Shown here in pieces: positions 42,086-48,630 of a stretch of 64,000 bases of DNA. Position 1 is the stretch's first letter. Each line of letters starts with the position of its first letter. The stretch lies in contig JAOAPV010000004.1 of the NCBI GenBank assembly GCA_025463055.1, positions 21,360-85,359 of the forward strand, in the 5' to 3' direction. The DNA comes from Candidatus Acidiferrum typicum (lineage in GTDB: Bacteria > Acidobacteriota > Terriglobia > Acidiferrales > UBA7541). The position numbers were made by a program, and so were the translations under genes. Under the pieces are notes generated by a model. It had not been told where the DNA came from and made no database searches. It saw nothing but the letters and a program-made list of their open reading frames with translations.

Positions 42086-43372
42086 ATGGACAAACGTAAA
42101 TTCCTCTTCGTCTCGCTATCAGGTCTCATCGGCGATATCGCCTGGCAAGTCCTAAAAGAAGGCCACGACGTCCGCTACTACATCGACAACGAAAAAGAGC
42201 GCGACATTGCCGACGGCTTCGTCCCCAAATCCAAAGATTGGGAGAAAGACGCCAAGTGGGCCGACATCGTCGTTTTCGACGACACGCTCGGCCAGGGCGC
42301 CAGAGCCCAAGCCCTTCGCAAAGAGGGAAAACCGGTCATCGGCGGCTCGGAGTACACCGACCGCCTCGAAGACGATCGCTCCTTCGGCCAGGAAGAGCTA
42401 AAGAAGGCCGGCGTCAACATCATCCCCTACGAGGATTTCGACTCTTTCGATCCCGCCATCGAATTCGTCAAGAAAAATCCCGACCGTTACGTAATCAAGC
42501 CTAGCGGTGAAGCCCAAAACGTCAAGCGCCGCCTCTTCGTCGGGGAAGAAGAAGATGGCGACGACGTAGTCCGCATGCTCGAAGCCTACAAAAAAGCCTT
42601 CGCCGACGAAATCAAAGTGTTCCAGCTTCAGCGCCGAATCAACGGCGTCGAAGTGGCCGTCGGCGCCTTCTTCAACGGCAAAAAATTCATCACGCCAATC
42701 AACATCAATTTCGAGCACAAAAAACTCTTCCCCGGCGAAGTCGGCCCTCCCACCGGCGAAATGGGCACCGCCATGTTCTGGAGCGAGCCCAACGCGCTCT
42801 TCACTCGCACTCTGCTGAAAATGGAATCCCGCTTAGCCGAAGAAGGCTACGTCGGCTACATCGACCTCAACTGCATCGTTAATAACAACGGCATCTACCC
42901 GCTGGAGTTCACGTCACGCTTTGGCTATCCCACCATCATGATCCAGCAAGAGGGCATGCTCACGCCCATCAGCGATCTTTTCTGGGAACTTGCCAACGGT
43001 TGCGATCCCAAGTGGCGGACGCGCAGTGGCTTTCAAATCGGTGTGCGCATCGTTGTCCCGCCGTTCCCCTTCGACGACGAAGCCACCTTCGAGTCTTTCT
43101 CCAAAAATAACGCGATCGTCTTTAAGCGCGGCACTCCTGACGAAGTCCACATCGAGGACGTAAAGCAGGTAAACGGTCAGTGGCTAATCGCCGGCACCTC
43201 CGGCGTAGTCCTCGCGGTAGTCGGCACCGGCCAGACCATGAAGCAAGCCCAAGCCCAGGTTTACACCCGCATCAAAAACATCCTGATCCCCAACATGTAC
43301 TACCGCACCGACATAGGCGACCGCTGGGCAGAAGATTCCGACAAGCTCCACAACTGGGGCTACCTGAGATAA
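42086..43372 (+). CDS. PurD-like ATP-grasp protein
   Basis: 428 residues from ATG 42086. The frame stays open far upstream across bamD, but that part is antisense shadow. Features of phosphoribosylamine-glycine ligase type ATP-grasp: FLFVSLSGLIGDIAWQVLKE N-terminal fold, IKPSGEAQNVKRRLFVGEEE, VEVAVGAFFNGKKFI, GPPTGEMGTAMFW (PurD has GPNTGGMG), YVGYIDLNCIVNNNGIYPLEF TSRFGYP by its parts GYIDLNCIV and LEFTSRFGYP. Many substrate-site residues differ from true PurD, and no other pur gene is near, so the substrate may not be phosphoribosylamine. The 298-bp divergent gap with bamD holds its promoter. Confidence 0.75.
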   Translation: MDKRKFLFVSLSGLIGDIAWQVLKEGHDVRYYIDNEKERDIADGFVPKSKDWEKDAKWADIVVFDDTLGQGARAQALRKEGKPVIGGSEYTDRLEDDRSFGQEELKKAGVNIIPYEDFDSFDPAIEFVKKNPDRYVIKPSGEAQNVKRRLFVGEEEDGDDVVRMLEAYKKAFADEIKVFQLQRRINGVEVAVGAFFNGKKFITPININFEHKKLFPGEVGPPTGEMGTAMFWSEPNALFTRTLLKMESRLAEEGYVGYIDLNCIVNNNGIYPLEFTSRFGYPTIMIQQEGMLTPISDLFWELANGCDPKWRTRSGFQIGVRIVVPPFPFDDEATFESFSKNNAIVFKRGTPDEVHIEDVKQVNGQWLIAGTSGVVLAVVGTGQTMKQAQAQVYTRIKNILIPNMYYRTDIGDRWAEDSDKLHNWGYLR

Positions 43373-43375
43373 ATA

Positions 43376-43417
43376 CGACGGCCCCAGTGGGGCAGCCATT
43401 TCTGGCTGTCCTCGTCG
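43376..43417. repeat. Palindromic element after the PurD-like gene
   Basis: Nested stems: outer CGACG/CGTCG, middle GCCCC/GGGGC and inner CAGCCA/TGGCTG, all within 42 bp. It looks like a dispersed G/C-rich palindrome and could also act as a weak terminator, although no T-run follows. Confidence 0.55.
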
Positions 43418-43540
43418 CTTACCAACAACGACACGCATCAAGAACGTCCTCGCCTCCCCACCTCTTGCGATAGAATTCCTCCCGTTCAGGACCGGTCGAT
43501 CCACTGGCCCGCAAACAATTGTGTCCACAGGAGACTCCAC

Positions 43541-44138
43541 ATGAAAAAAGCCATACTCGCGCTTCTTCTTATGTTCTGTGCGCTCCCCGTGGTGGCGCAG
43601 ACTGCGCTGGAAGGAATCTGGCAGGGCTATGACGGCGAATGGAACCACGTCGCAACTGATCGACTTGGCCGAGGCCACCCCATCGGACAAATTCTCCTGG
43701 CGCCCGGCACCCGGCGTGCGCTCCACCAGCGAGGTTTACATGCACATCGCGATCGCCAATTTCTATCTGCTCAGCGTAACCGGGCCGAAGATGCCCGCCG
43801 ACCTCAAGATGGAAATGGAAAAAGGTGTGACTGCCAAAGCTGACGTCATCAACTGGCTCAAGCGTTCCCTCGACGCCGTCAAGGAAGCGCACGCCAGCGT
43901 CACGCCAAAGGATCTCGACCGCAAAGTCCACATCGCCGACCGCGATGCCACCGTAGACGGCATGTATCTCAGAATCATCGTCCACGCCAACGAGCACATG
44001 GGCCAGCTGGTCGCTTACGCCCGTATGACCGGCGTCGCCCCTCACTGGTCAAAGAAGGACCAAGCTCCACCGTTACTTACTAAGCTACACCGTTACTTAA
44101 CGCAACGCCATCGCAACAAATCCCGCCAGTGCACCTAG
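43541..44138 (+). pseudogene. DinB-family secreted protein, frameshifted
   Basis: The signal peptide and first residues (MKKAILALLLMFCALPVVAQ...GYDGEWNHV) are in one frame from ATG 43541. The remaining DinB domain (SQLIDLAEATPSDKFSWRP, RSTSEVYMHIAIANFYLLSV, VHANEHMGQLVAYARM with its metal-site His) is in the +1 frame. The switch lies at about 43655-43665, where a 2-nt loss or 1-nt gain would join EWNHV to SQLIDLA. DinB/YfiT proteins are metal-binding four-helix bundles, some with thiol-dependent transferase activity. Either a decayed gene or a sequencing/assembly error. The 3' end runs through a 20-bp tandem duplication and overlaps the converging permease gene by 42 nt. Confidence 0.8.
44061..44100. 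repeat. 20-bp tandem duplication at a convergent gene end
   Basis: Two copies of (C/T)AAGCT(C/A)CACCGTTACTTA(C/A) lie head to tail at 44061-44080 and 44081-44100 (3 differences). The second copy contains the stop of the permease gene (minus strand). Confidence 0.85.
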
Positions 44139-45191
44139 CGTCGCAACCGCGCCGCCCGCCGCCGCCGCAATCTTCCACGAAATAGTCTTGCCCACCACCA
44201 AAAACGAGTACACACTATAAATCCCTAGCGTGCACAGAATCGCCACCACGTAAGGCAGCGCCACACCCCGCGACATCGCCACATACGCAAACAACACATC
44301 AAACGCCATCGGCACCGGCAAAAATGTCCCCACAATCGCCACGAGCGCAATCCCGCCCAATGTAGCCGGCGCATGCAGCCCACTCTGCGGGATCGTCTCC
44401 ACCGCCAGCGCTCCCAACACCGCCGCCAGCACCATCAGCGGCACGCCCACGCGAGCAACATGCCAAAAGCTCTTCGCATAAGATTTCGCCGTAGCCGCTA
44501 GAGCCTGCCCCCAAGTAGCCGAAGCCGGTATCTCGATCGCGCATTCTCCTGCCGTAATCGGCCCAACCTTCCACCGCGCAATCAGCGGCGCAAACACAAA
44601 AATCATCACCAGCATCGTAGCCAGCTTCAATCCCACAATCGGCAGCGGGAACAGTGCAAACGCCATCGCCAGCACCACCACATTCAGCGTCGGCGAGCTG
44701 AACATCGCCGCCAGTGTCGACTCCGTGCTCATCCCCGACGCGTACAGCCCGCGCCCAATCGGCGCCACGCAATTCGCGCAAACTCCCAGCGGCATTCCCA
44801 CCGCGGCGCCCAGCAGGGAATTGACGTAAGCATTCCCTGTCCGCCGCCGCGGCATCGTAGCGAGTACCGTCAGCGCCGCCGCGCCAAAGAAAAACCCAAA
44901 CGTCATGCCGATCTCATTCGCCTGCAGCCAATTGATAGACGTCCGCCAAACCCGCTGCCCCAGCGGCATCCCCGCCGCCGCCGGCAGCACGGTCCCAAAT
45001 GTGATCGCCCCCGTCACTTTCACCTGCGTTCCCTGCGAGTATTTCTTGTACAGCGCCGGGTACCGCGACCCCGTCCAGAAGTAAGCCCCAATCGCCATCA
45101 GCAGCACCAACGCCACCGTGCGCGTCCGCCAATGACTAGCCGCCTCGCCACGAGCAATAGCCGAGTCCAACGCAGCCGTTCGCGTAGCCAT
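44097..45191 (-). CDS. Permease, ArsP/DUF318-like
   Basis: 364 residues from ATG 45191, which has GGAGG 4 nt upstream; a longer reading to 45263 lacks this. About eight to ten membrane helices. The most conserved block is GAAVGMPLGVCANCVAPIGR with GLYASGMSTESTLAAMFSSP and TLNVVVLAMAF, and the second half repeats the pattern with GTFLPVPMAFDVLFAYVAMS. This resembles the permease family DUF318/ArsP_1, some of which export methylated arsenicals; the CANC Cys pair in helix 4 fits a thiophilic substrate (inference). No ars genes are nearby. It is a single gene converging with the DinB remnant. Confidence 0.75.
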   Translation of the reverse strand: MATRTAALDSAIARGEAASHWRTRTVALVLLMAIGAYFWTGSRYPALYKKYSQGTQVKVTGAITFGTVLPAAAGMPLGQRVWRTSINWLQANEIGMTFGFFFGAAALTVLATMPRRRTGNAYVNSLLGAAVGMPLGVCANCVAPIGRGLYASGMSTESTLAAMFSSPTLNVVVLAMAFALFPLPIVGLKLATMLVMIFVFAPLIARWKVGPITAGECAIEIPASATWGQALAATAKSYAKSFWHVARVGVPLMVLAAVLGALAVETIPQSGLHAPATLGGIALVAIVGTFLPVPMAFDVLFAYVAMSRGVALPYVVAILCTLGIYSVYSFLVVGKTISWKIAAAAGGAVATLGALAGFVAMALR

Positions 45192-45515
45192 AGCGCCTCC
45201 GTCACTACTAAATTGTCTTGTTCGGAACCCGAGGACGCCGCAACAATACGCACGCCCAATCAAAGGTGGAATAACCCAAAAACACTACAACGCTGTGGCG
45301 GTGGAAGCCCCCGAACTTCAGTTCACCCAGAGCCGCGGAGCGTCGGGGAGTAGGCGCGCCCTGCAATAGTGAGCTTCAGCCCTGGTCTACCTTCATCTTT
45401 GCGAGGTGGCCTCGCTTTTCTTCCTCGTCCTCGTTTCCCACACTCATCCACAAATTTGCACAGCCTTTCCCGCCGATTTAGATTGACCGCCGTAAGCGCC
45501 AGGATTATCGTCCCC

Positions 45516-45668
45516 CCAGATTGAACCGAAAAGCTTCAAAACTTTACGGCTCAGTTTTGAAGGCGTAGCAGCCTAACGGTCGTTGCGCCGCCAGATTGAA
45601 CCAAGAAGCAAAGAGTTTTGCGGTTTCAGTTTAAAAGGGCGCAACCACCTTCACCGGTGATTGCGCCC
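45516..45668. repeat. Tandem structured repeat, two 75-78-bp units
   Basis: Both units start with CCAGATTGAACC (45516 and 45591), then AAGC, an A/T-rich hairpin and a G/C hairpin. Unit 1: CTTCAAAAC...GTTTTGAAG (perfect 9-bp stem), then GGCG...TTGCGCC. Unit 2: GCAAA...TTTTGC, then GGGCGCAACCACC / GGTGATTGCGCCC (13-bp stem with one mismatch) followed by TTAATTTTT, which is also a good terminator on the plus strand. Sequence differs between units while pairing is largely kept, as expected for RNA or for a folding DNA element. Not recognised as a known ncRNA family. Confidence 0.6.
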
Positions 45669-45677
45669 TTAATTTTT
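45637..45677 (+). terminator. Terminator-like hairpin within repeat unit 2
   Basis: Stem of about 13 bp with GGGCGCAA/TTGCGCCC ends, then TTAATTTTT. It may close a transcript covering the repeat units. Confidence 0.6.
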
Positions 45678-45763
45678 GCCAAAAATGTAGAGGCGTCGCT
45701 TAAGCGCGCCCAGGCCGCAGGCCGCATCTTGCTTTAGGCCTAATTACGCAACCTGTCAGTTTT

Positions 45764-45997
45764 CTAGCCGGCAGCGCGCGCCTTCAAATCCTCTGCATGA
45801 ATCGCCATTTCACACTGTTCCATTTGCGATTTCTGCGTTCTTATTAATGTGCGCAGCCGCTTTTGGTTGATGTTGGTCCGGCCTGTCGAGTACTTCAGGT
45901 AATCGAGGTTAGCTTGCGCGAAACGGAGTTGCTGCATCCAAAATGTCGCCGTCTTTTTCGATATCGTCGTATTCTTGAATATCGTGATCTTCTTCAT
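45764..45997 (-). CDS. Small basic helical protein of unknown function
   Basis: 77 residues from ATG 45997, or 57 from ATG 45937 (MQQLRFAQANLDYLKY...). The second half is helical and basic (NQKRLRTLIRTQKSQMEQCE). I do not recognise a family. The first 20 residues (MKKITIFKNTTISKKTATFW) overlap an acidic frame that is coupled to the upstream gene (see 45909-46007). So either the protein starts at 45937, or a frameshift has separated an acidic N-terminus from this body. Confidence 0.55.
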   Translation of the reverse strand: MKKITIFKNTTISKKTATFWMQQLRFAQANLDYLKYSTGRTNINQKRLRTLIRTQKSQMEQCEMAIHAEDLKARAAG

Positions 45998-46007
45998 TTT
46001 CGTTCAT
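45909..46007 (-). CDS. Possible 32-codon acidic ORF overlapping in another frame
   Basis: ATG 46007 overlaps the TGA of the upstream gene (ATGA). It encodes MNENEEDHDIQEYDDIEKDG and 12 more residues before TAA at 45909. Strongly acidic. The coupling suggests it is, or was, the real N-terminus of the following gene, now out of frame. Confidence 0.35.
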   Translation of the reverse strand: MNENEEDHDIQEYDDIEKDGDILDAATPFRAS

Positions 46008-46231
46008 GAGCTCACCAAAGTCCGTTGCTGCCGCACCTTGGCCCGCTCATTCCCCTCTTGTTCCTTCTGATTGCACTCCGCAATTTCGTCATCGATGGTC
46101 TTGATTTCCAATGCAAGGTGATAATCCTGCGGGCGCTTTGTGTATTCTGCGAAAAGCGAATCTCTCTTCTTTTTTAAAACGCGGCGCTTTTCCTTCAAAG
46201 GGCTGGCGGTCTCTGCTATGTCGTATCCCAT
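46004..46231 (-). CDS. Small coiled-coil protein of unknown function
   Basis: 75 residues from ATG 46231 (MGYDIAETASPLKEKRRVLK); the frame is open to 46297. Charged and helical throughout (KKKRDSLFAEYTKRPQDYH, IKTIDDEIAECNQKEQEG), likely a coiled coil. GGGAA lies just upstream. No recognised family. Its stop overlaps the acidic ORF, so the two were probably cotranslated. Confidence 0.55.
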   Translation of the reverse strand: MGYDIAETASPLKEKRRVLKKKRDSLFAEYTKRPQDYHLALEIKTIDDEIAECNQKEQEGNERAKVRQQRTLVSS

Positions 46232-46446
46232 GTTCCCAGTGTGCGCCCGATTCTCCCCCGTGGATACAGCAAACCAGTGCCCCCGTGTCGTCCGCACCGG
46301 CCACTTACACTGAAAGATGTTTACATGGTTCCGCGGAAGTTTGAAGTGGGGGACATAAACGAGGGAGTCGTGGACGGTTGAAGGTGCCCAAATTTAACCT
46401 GCCGGATTATTTACATCGATGGAAACGCTTAAACCTAACGGTGACC

Positions 46447-46638
46447 TTACTCCGTATCGGAAGTCCAGCCGGCAATCGCAATAACCCGATCTCTCTTGAT
46501 TTCCACCGCCTCAATAGCGGAAAGCCTGCGGTCTACGTGCGGATCGGCGCGCAACGCACCGGAATGCAGCAAACAGCGCTCCCCGATAGCTGCACCACAG
46601 CGAGGGCAGGGAACCGCTGACAGTTGTTTCGAAGTCAT
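46447..46638 (-). CDS. Small zinc-finger-like protein
   Basis: 63 residues from ATG 46638; ATGs at 46647 and 46653 are also in frame. Its core is CPRCGAAIGERCLLHSGALR followed by ADPHVDRRLSAIEAVE. The CxxC, a third Cys and His residues could bind one zinc. Short proteins with this CPRCG...C..HSG...PH..R pattern are familiar to me from soil bacteria but have no known role. Context is a run of small orphan genes and repeats. Confidence 0.6.
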   Translation of the reverse strand: MTSKQLSAVPCPRCGAAIGERCLLHSGALRADPHVDRRLSAIEAVEIKRDRVIAIAGWTSDTE

Positions 46639-46740
46639 GTCGATCATTCTCATTAGAAAAAGAGAATGCGACAAACCCAGCCTCAAAACTGTTCGGAATA
46701 GAACATCGCGAACTTTTTATTTGTGATTGAAGAGGGGTAC

Positions 46741-46809
46741 GGGTGCCGGGACTTGAGCAAAGAGAGGTGGAAGTGGCACCCGCTAGGTTCAGCGAGGGTA
46801 AGCCCTCGC
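46741..46809. repeat. Two-hairpin palindromic element
   Basis: GGGTGCC (46741) pairs with GGCACCC (46775-46781); ten bases later GCGAGGG (46792-46798) pairs with CCCTCGC (46803-46809). It lies in a gene-free gap (46654-46887). It looks like a dispersed repeat or the end of a lost mobile element. Confidence 0.5.
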
Positions 46810-46887
46810 CACACCATACGGGAACGAAAGGTAGCAGTGCGAAGCAACGAAAACTGTCCAAAAAGGGACATGTTGGTACGCGTCTTT

Positions 46888-47136
46888 CTATTTGAGTTGC
46901 TGCCCGCGTTTGGATTGTACGCTTGGATGCTCGGCGCACACATGCGACGCAAACTTCTTGTCGCGCTCAAGTTCGTAGTTCAGTCTTATTTCAGCTAGCG
47001 TGTTGCCGGCCGGTATTTCGGAAGGATTGAACTCCCAAGCGCATTCGGAACAAGCCCAGCCCACGAAACGCTTCCTTTGCACCCACACCATTTCCGGGTG
47101 CGTTGCAAGGGACTTGCGGCTTGGGATGACCACCAT
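46888..47136 (-). CDS. Small Cys/His protein of unknown function
   Basis: 82 residues. RFVGWACSECAWEFNP (CxxC) and later KKFASHVCAEHPS (CxxH) could bind zinc, with a helix between them (TLAEIRLNYELERD). The N-terminal ~25 residues (MVVIPSRKSLATHPEM) are less certain; ATG at MVWVQRK would shorten the protein to 67 residues. Proteins with this WxCSEC...FASHVC..H pattern recur in acidobacteria in my experience, without a known function. Confidence 0.6.
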   Translation of the reverse strand: MVVIPSRKSLATHPEMVWVQRKRFVGWACSECAWEFNPSEIPAGNTLAEIRLNYELERDKKFASHVCAEHPSVQSKRGQQLK

Positions 47137-47647
47137 ACGTCACCCTTCGTGACATTTGGGGTATAGCACCGAAGCTATATCGAAACAATGGTACGAGCCC
47201 TTCGCACGGGGAACGTGCAGTGTTCCTTTCACTGATGCGCCTCGCTCGCGTCATTACGAAACATCAGGCGTGATAAGAACTCTCTAACCTGCACGGTATC
47301 CGCCACCCATCATCCGAACAAACCCGCTGAGCTGTCCAATGCGTGACATGTTACGCCTAGTCCGTATCTGTAAGCTTCATCCCTAGGTCGGTGTGAGGTT
47401 GCTCACGCGAATCTGTGACGCGGGCCTGCGCCCTACTCTCTGTGAACGTTGAGGAGCGCGGAAATCCCGAAGCAAAGCGTGAAACTCAGGGGGGGATCGG
47501 ATGCGGAATTCACAGGTCGTCTTTTCCGTGGGCACTAAGTTGGCGTTTAGGGTGTTTGCTCCAATCCTCGTCATGGCATCTCTACTGATTATCTGCAAGC
47601 CGGACTTACTGGCGCGATTCGTATTCTGAGGAAGACTGGAGAACTCA
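47137..47647. other. 511-bp gene-free stretch before the cytochrome cassette
   Basis: Contains the first of two diverged direct repeats (47155-47220) and must hold the promoter of the cytochrome cassette. No convincing ORF, promoter or RNA gene was recognised in the rest. Confidence 0.5.
47155..47220 (+). repeat. Diverged direct repeat, copy A (upstream of cytochrome cassette)
   Basis: Shares TTGGG, TATAGCACCGAAG, CGAA, ATGGTACG, CTT-GCAC and GTGCAG, in the same order and spacing, with 50176-50240. About three quarters of bases match by eye. Same orientation. Confidence 0.7.
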
Positions 47648-47989
47648 ATGAGACCGACACTTTCGCATCGACTATCGATGGGAGCCGTACTCTGCATTGC
47701 GACGCTGGGCATCCCTTGGTTCCTGCGAGCACAAAACGATGCGGAGAAGATTTACAAAACGAACTGCGTCTTGTGTCATTCGGTCGATGGCAGTGGGAAT
47801 TCTCCTTCGGGCAAGGCACTCGGCGCCCAAGATCTCCGTTCCGAAGTGGTGCAGAAAAAAACTGATGCTGAACTTGCGGAAGCTATTGCCCGGGGCAAAG
47901 GGAAAATGCCCGCTTTTGGCAAGAAGCTCAAACCTGAAGACATCAGCAAACTCGTTGCTTATATAAGGGCGCTGCCGAAGGGCAAGTAG
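47648..47989 (+). CDS. Secreted c-type cytochrome, class I
   Basis: 113 residues. GGAG lies 6 nt before ATG. Signal peptide to about ...WFLRAQ, then a single haem site CVLCH (residues ~40-44) and the distal Met in GKMPAFGKKLKPED. The small monohaem fold ends VAYIRALPKGK. It likely carries electrons from the bc-type complex encoded next. First gene of the cassette; 69 nt with two hairpins separate it from the Rieske gene. Confidence 0.93.
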   Translation: MRPTLSHRLSMGAVLCIATLGIPWFLRAQNDAEKIYKTNCVLCHSVDGSGNSPSGKALGAQDLRSEVVQKKTDAELAEAIARGKGKMPAFGKKLKPEDISKLVAYIRALPKGK

Positions 47990-48010
47990 CAAAATTTGCT
48001 GACCCAGTAT

Positions 48011-48047
48011 GCGTTGCAATAAGCAACGCGCGATTCGCGGAATCGCG
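48011..48047 (+). promoter_or_regulatory. Two adjacent hairpins between cytochrome c and Rieske genes
   Basis: GCGTTGC-AATAA-GCAACGC (48011-48029) and CGCGATTC-GCG-GAATCGCG (48029-48047) are both perfect. The second ends at the Shine-Dalgarno GGGGAG (48047-48052) of the Rieske gene. They could set mRNA stability or the cytochrome c to Rieske expression ratio. No T-run, so not a classic terminator. Confidence 0.6.
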
Positions 48048-48058
48048 GGGAGAATTCA

Positions 48059-48628
48059 ATGTGTGATTGTGCGAGCGATCCAGAAAACGCAACTCAGAAG
48101 CCCACCGCACCGCGGTCATTTCCTGACAACCGGCGCTCGTTTCTGGGTGCATTGCTCGGAGTCGGATCGGTTTTTGTAGGCGCCCTGCTTTCCGTACCGC
48201 TCATTCGCTTCGCGCTTTTCCCGCTGCTACGCCGGACCACGGAAGTAAAGAGTTCACCGGTGGGAGCTATGAACGAGTTTTCTGCTTTGACGGAACCTGC
48301 GATGCGCAACGTTCAGATCGAGTTCGTCGACGGCTGGCGCAAAACAATATCCGAGAGAGCCGTATATGTAACGACAGATAAGGACGGCCACCTTCGCGTG
48401 CTGACATCCGTCTGCCCGCACCTGGGTTGCACCGTGCCGTGGAACAAAGAGAAAAGTCAGTTCATCTGCCCCTGCCACGGCGCCACATTCACCAAAGAGG
48501 GAGAGCGCGTTAGCGGGCCATCGCTGCGAGGAATGGACACGCTAGAAAGTTCCGTCCAGGACGGTCAGCTCCTCGTGCGATTCCAATACTTCCGGCAACT
48601 GGTATCCGACAAAGAAGTGATTGGCTGA
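48059..48628 (+). CDS. Rieske iron-sulfur protein of a bc-type complex
   Basis: 189 residues. N-terminal twin-arginine-like anchor NRRSFLGALLGVGSVFVGAL, then a periplasmic domain with the [2Fe-2S] motifs CPHLGC and CPCHGATF (Cys-His and Cys-His ligands, plus Cys pair for the disulfide). GPSLRGMDTLE is the Pro loop region. It takes electrons from quinol and passes them to the haem c of the complex. The N-terminal MCDCASD Cys pair is unusual but cytoplasmic. 2 nt before the cytochrome b gene. Confidence 0.94.
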   Translation: MCDCASDPENATQKPTAPRSFPDNRRSFLGALLGVGSVFVGALLSVPLIRFALFPLLRRTTEVKSSPVGAMNEFSALTEPAMRNVQIEFVDGWRKTISERAVYVTTDKDGHLRVLTSVCPHLGCTVPWNKEKSQFICPCHGATFTKEGERVSGPSLRGMDTLESSVQDGQLLVRFQYFRQLVSDKEVIG

Positions 48629-48630
48629 GT

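Larger units (their letters stand above)
45192..45763. other. 572-bp noncoding stretch with structured repeats
   Basis: No gene is seen. It contains the permease promoter region, a hairpin GCGAGG-TGG-CCTCGC followed by TTTTC (45401-45420, a possible plus-strand terminator), and the tandem structured element at 45516-45668. Confidence 0.6.

Noticed and set aside
45585..45605. GGTTCAATCTGG on the minus strand resembling a tRNA T-loop
   Set aside because: It lacks the invariant GGTTCRANNCC pattern and no cloverleaf forms; treated as part of the tandem structured repeat.
46735..46785. tRNA-like arm (CCGGGACTTGAGC reads like a T-arm on the minus strand)
   Set aside because: No acceptor stem, anticodon arm or CCA-side pairing could be built around it.
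46511..46970. Overlapping minus-strand frames of 95 to 142 codons
   Set aside because: They run across palindromes and out of frame through the two small Cys/His genes; no coherent protein.
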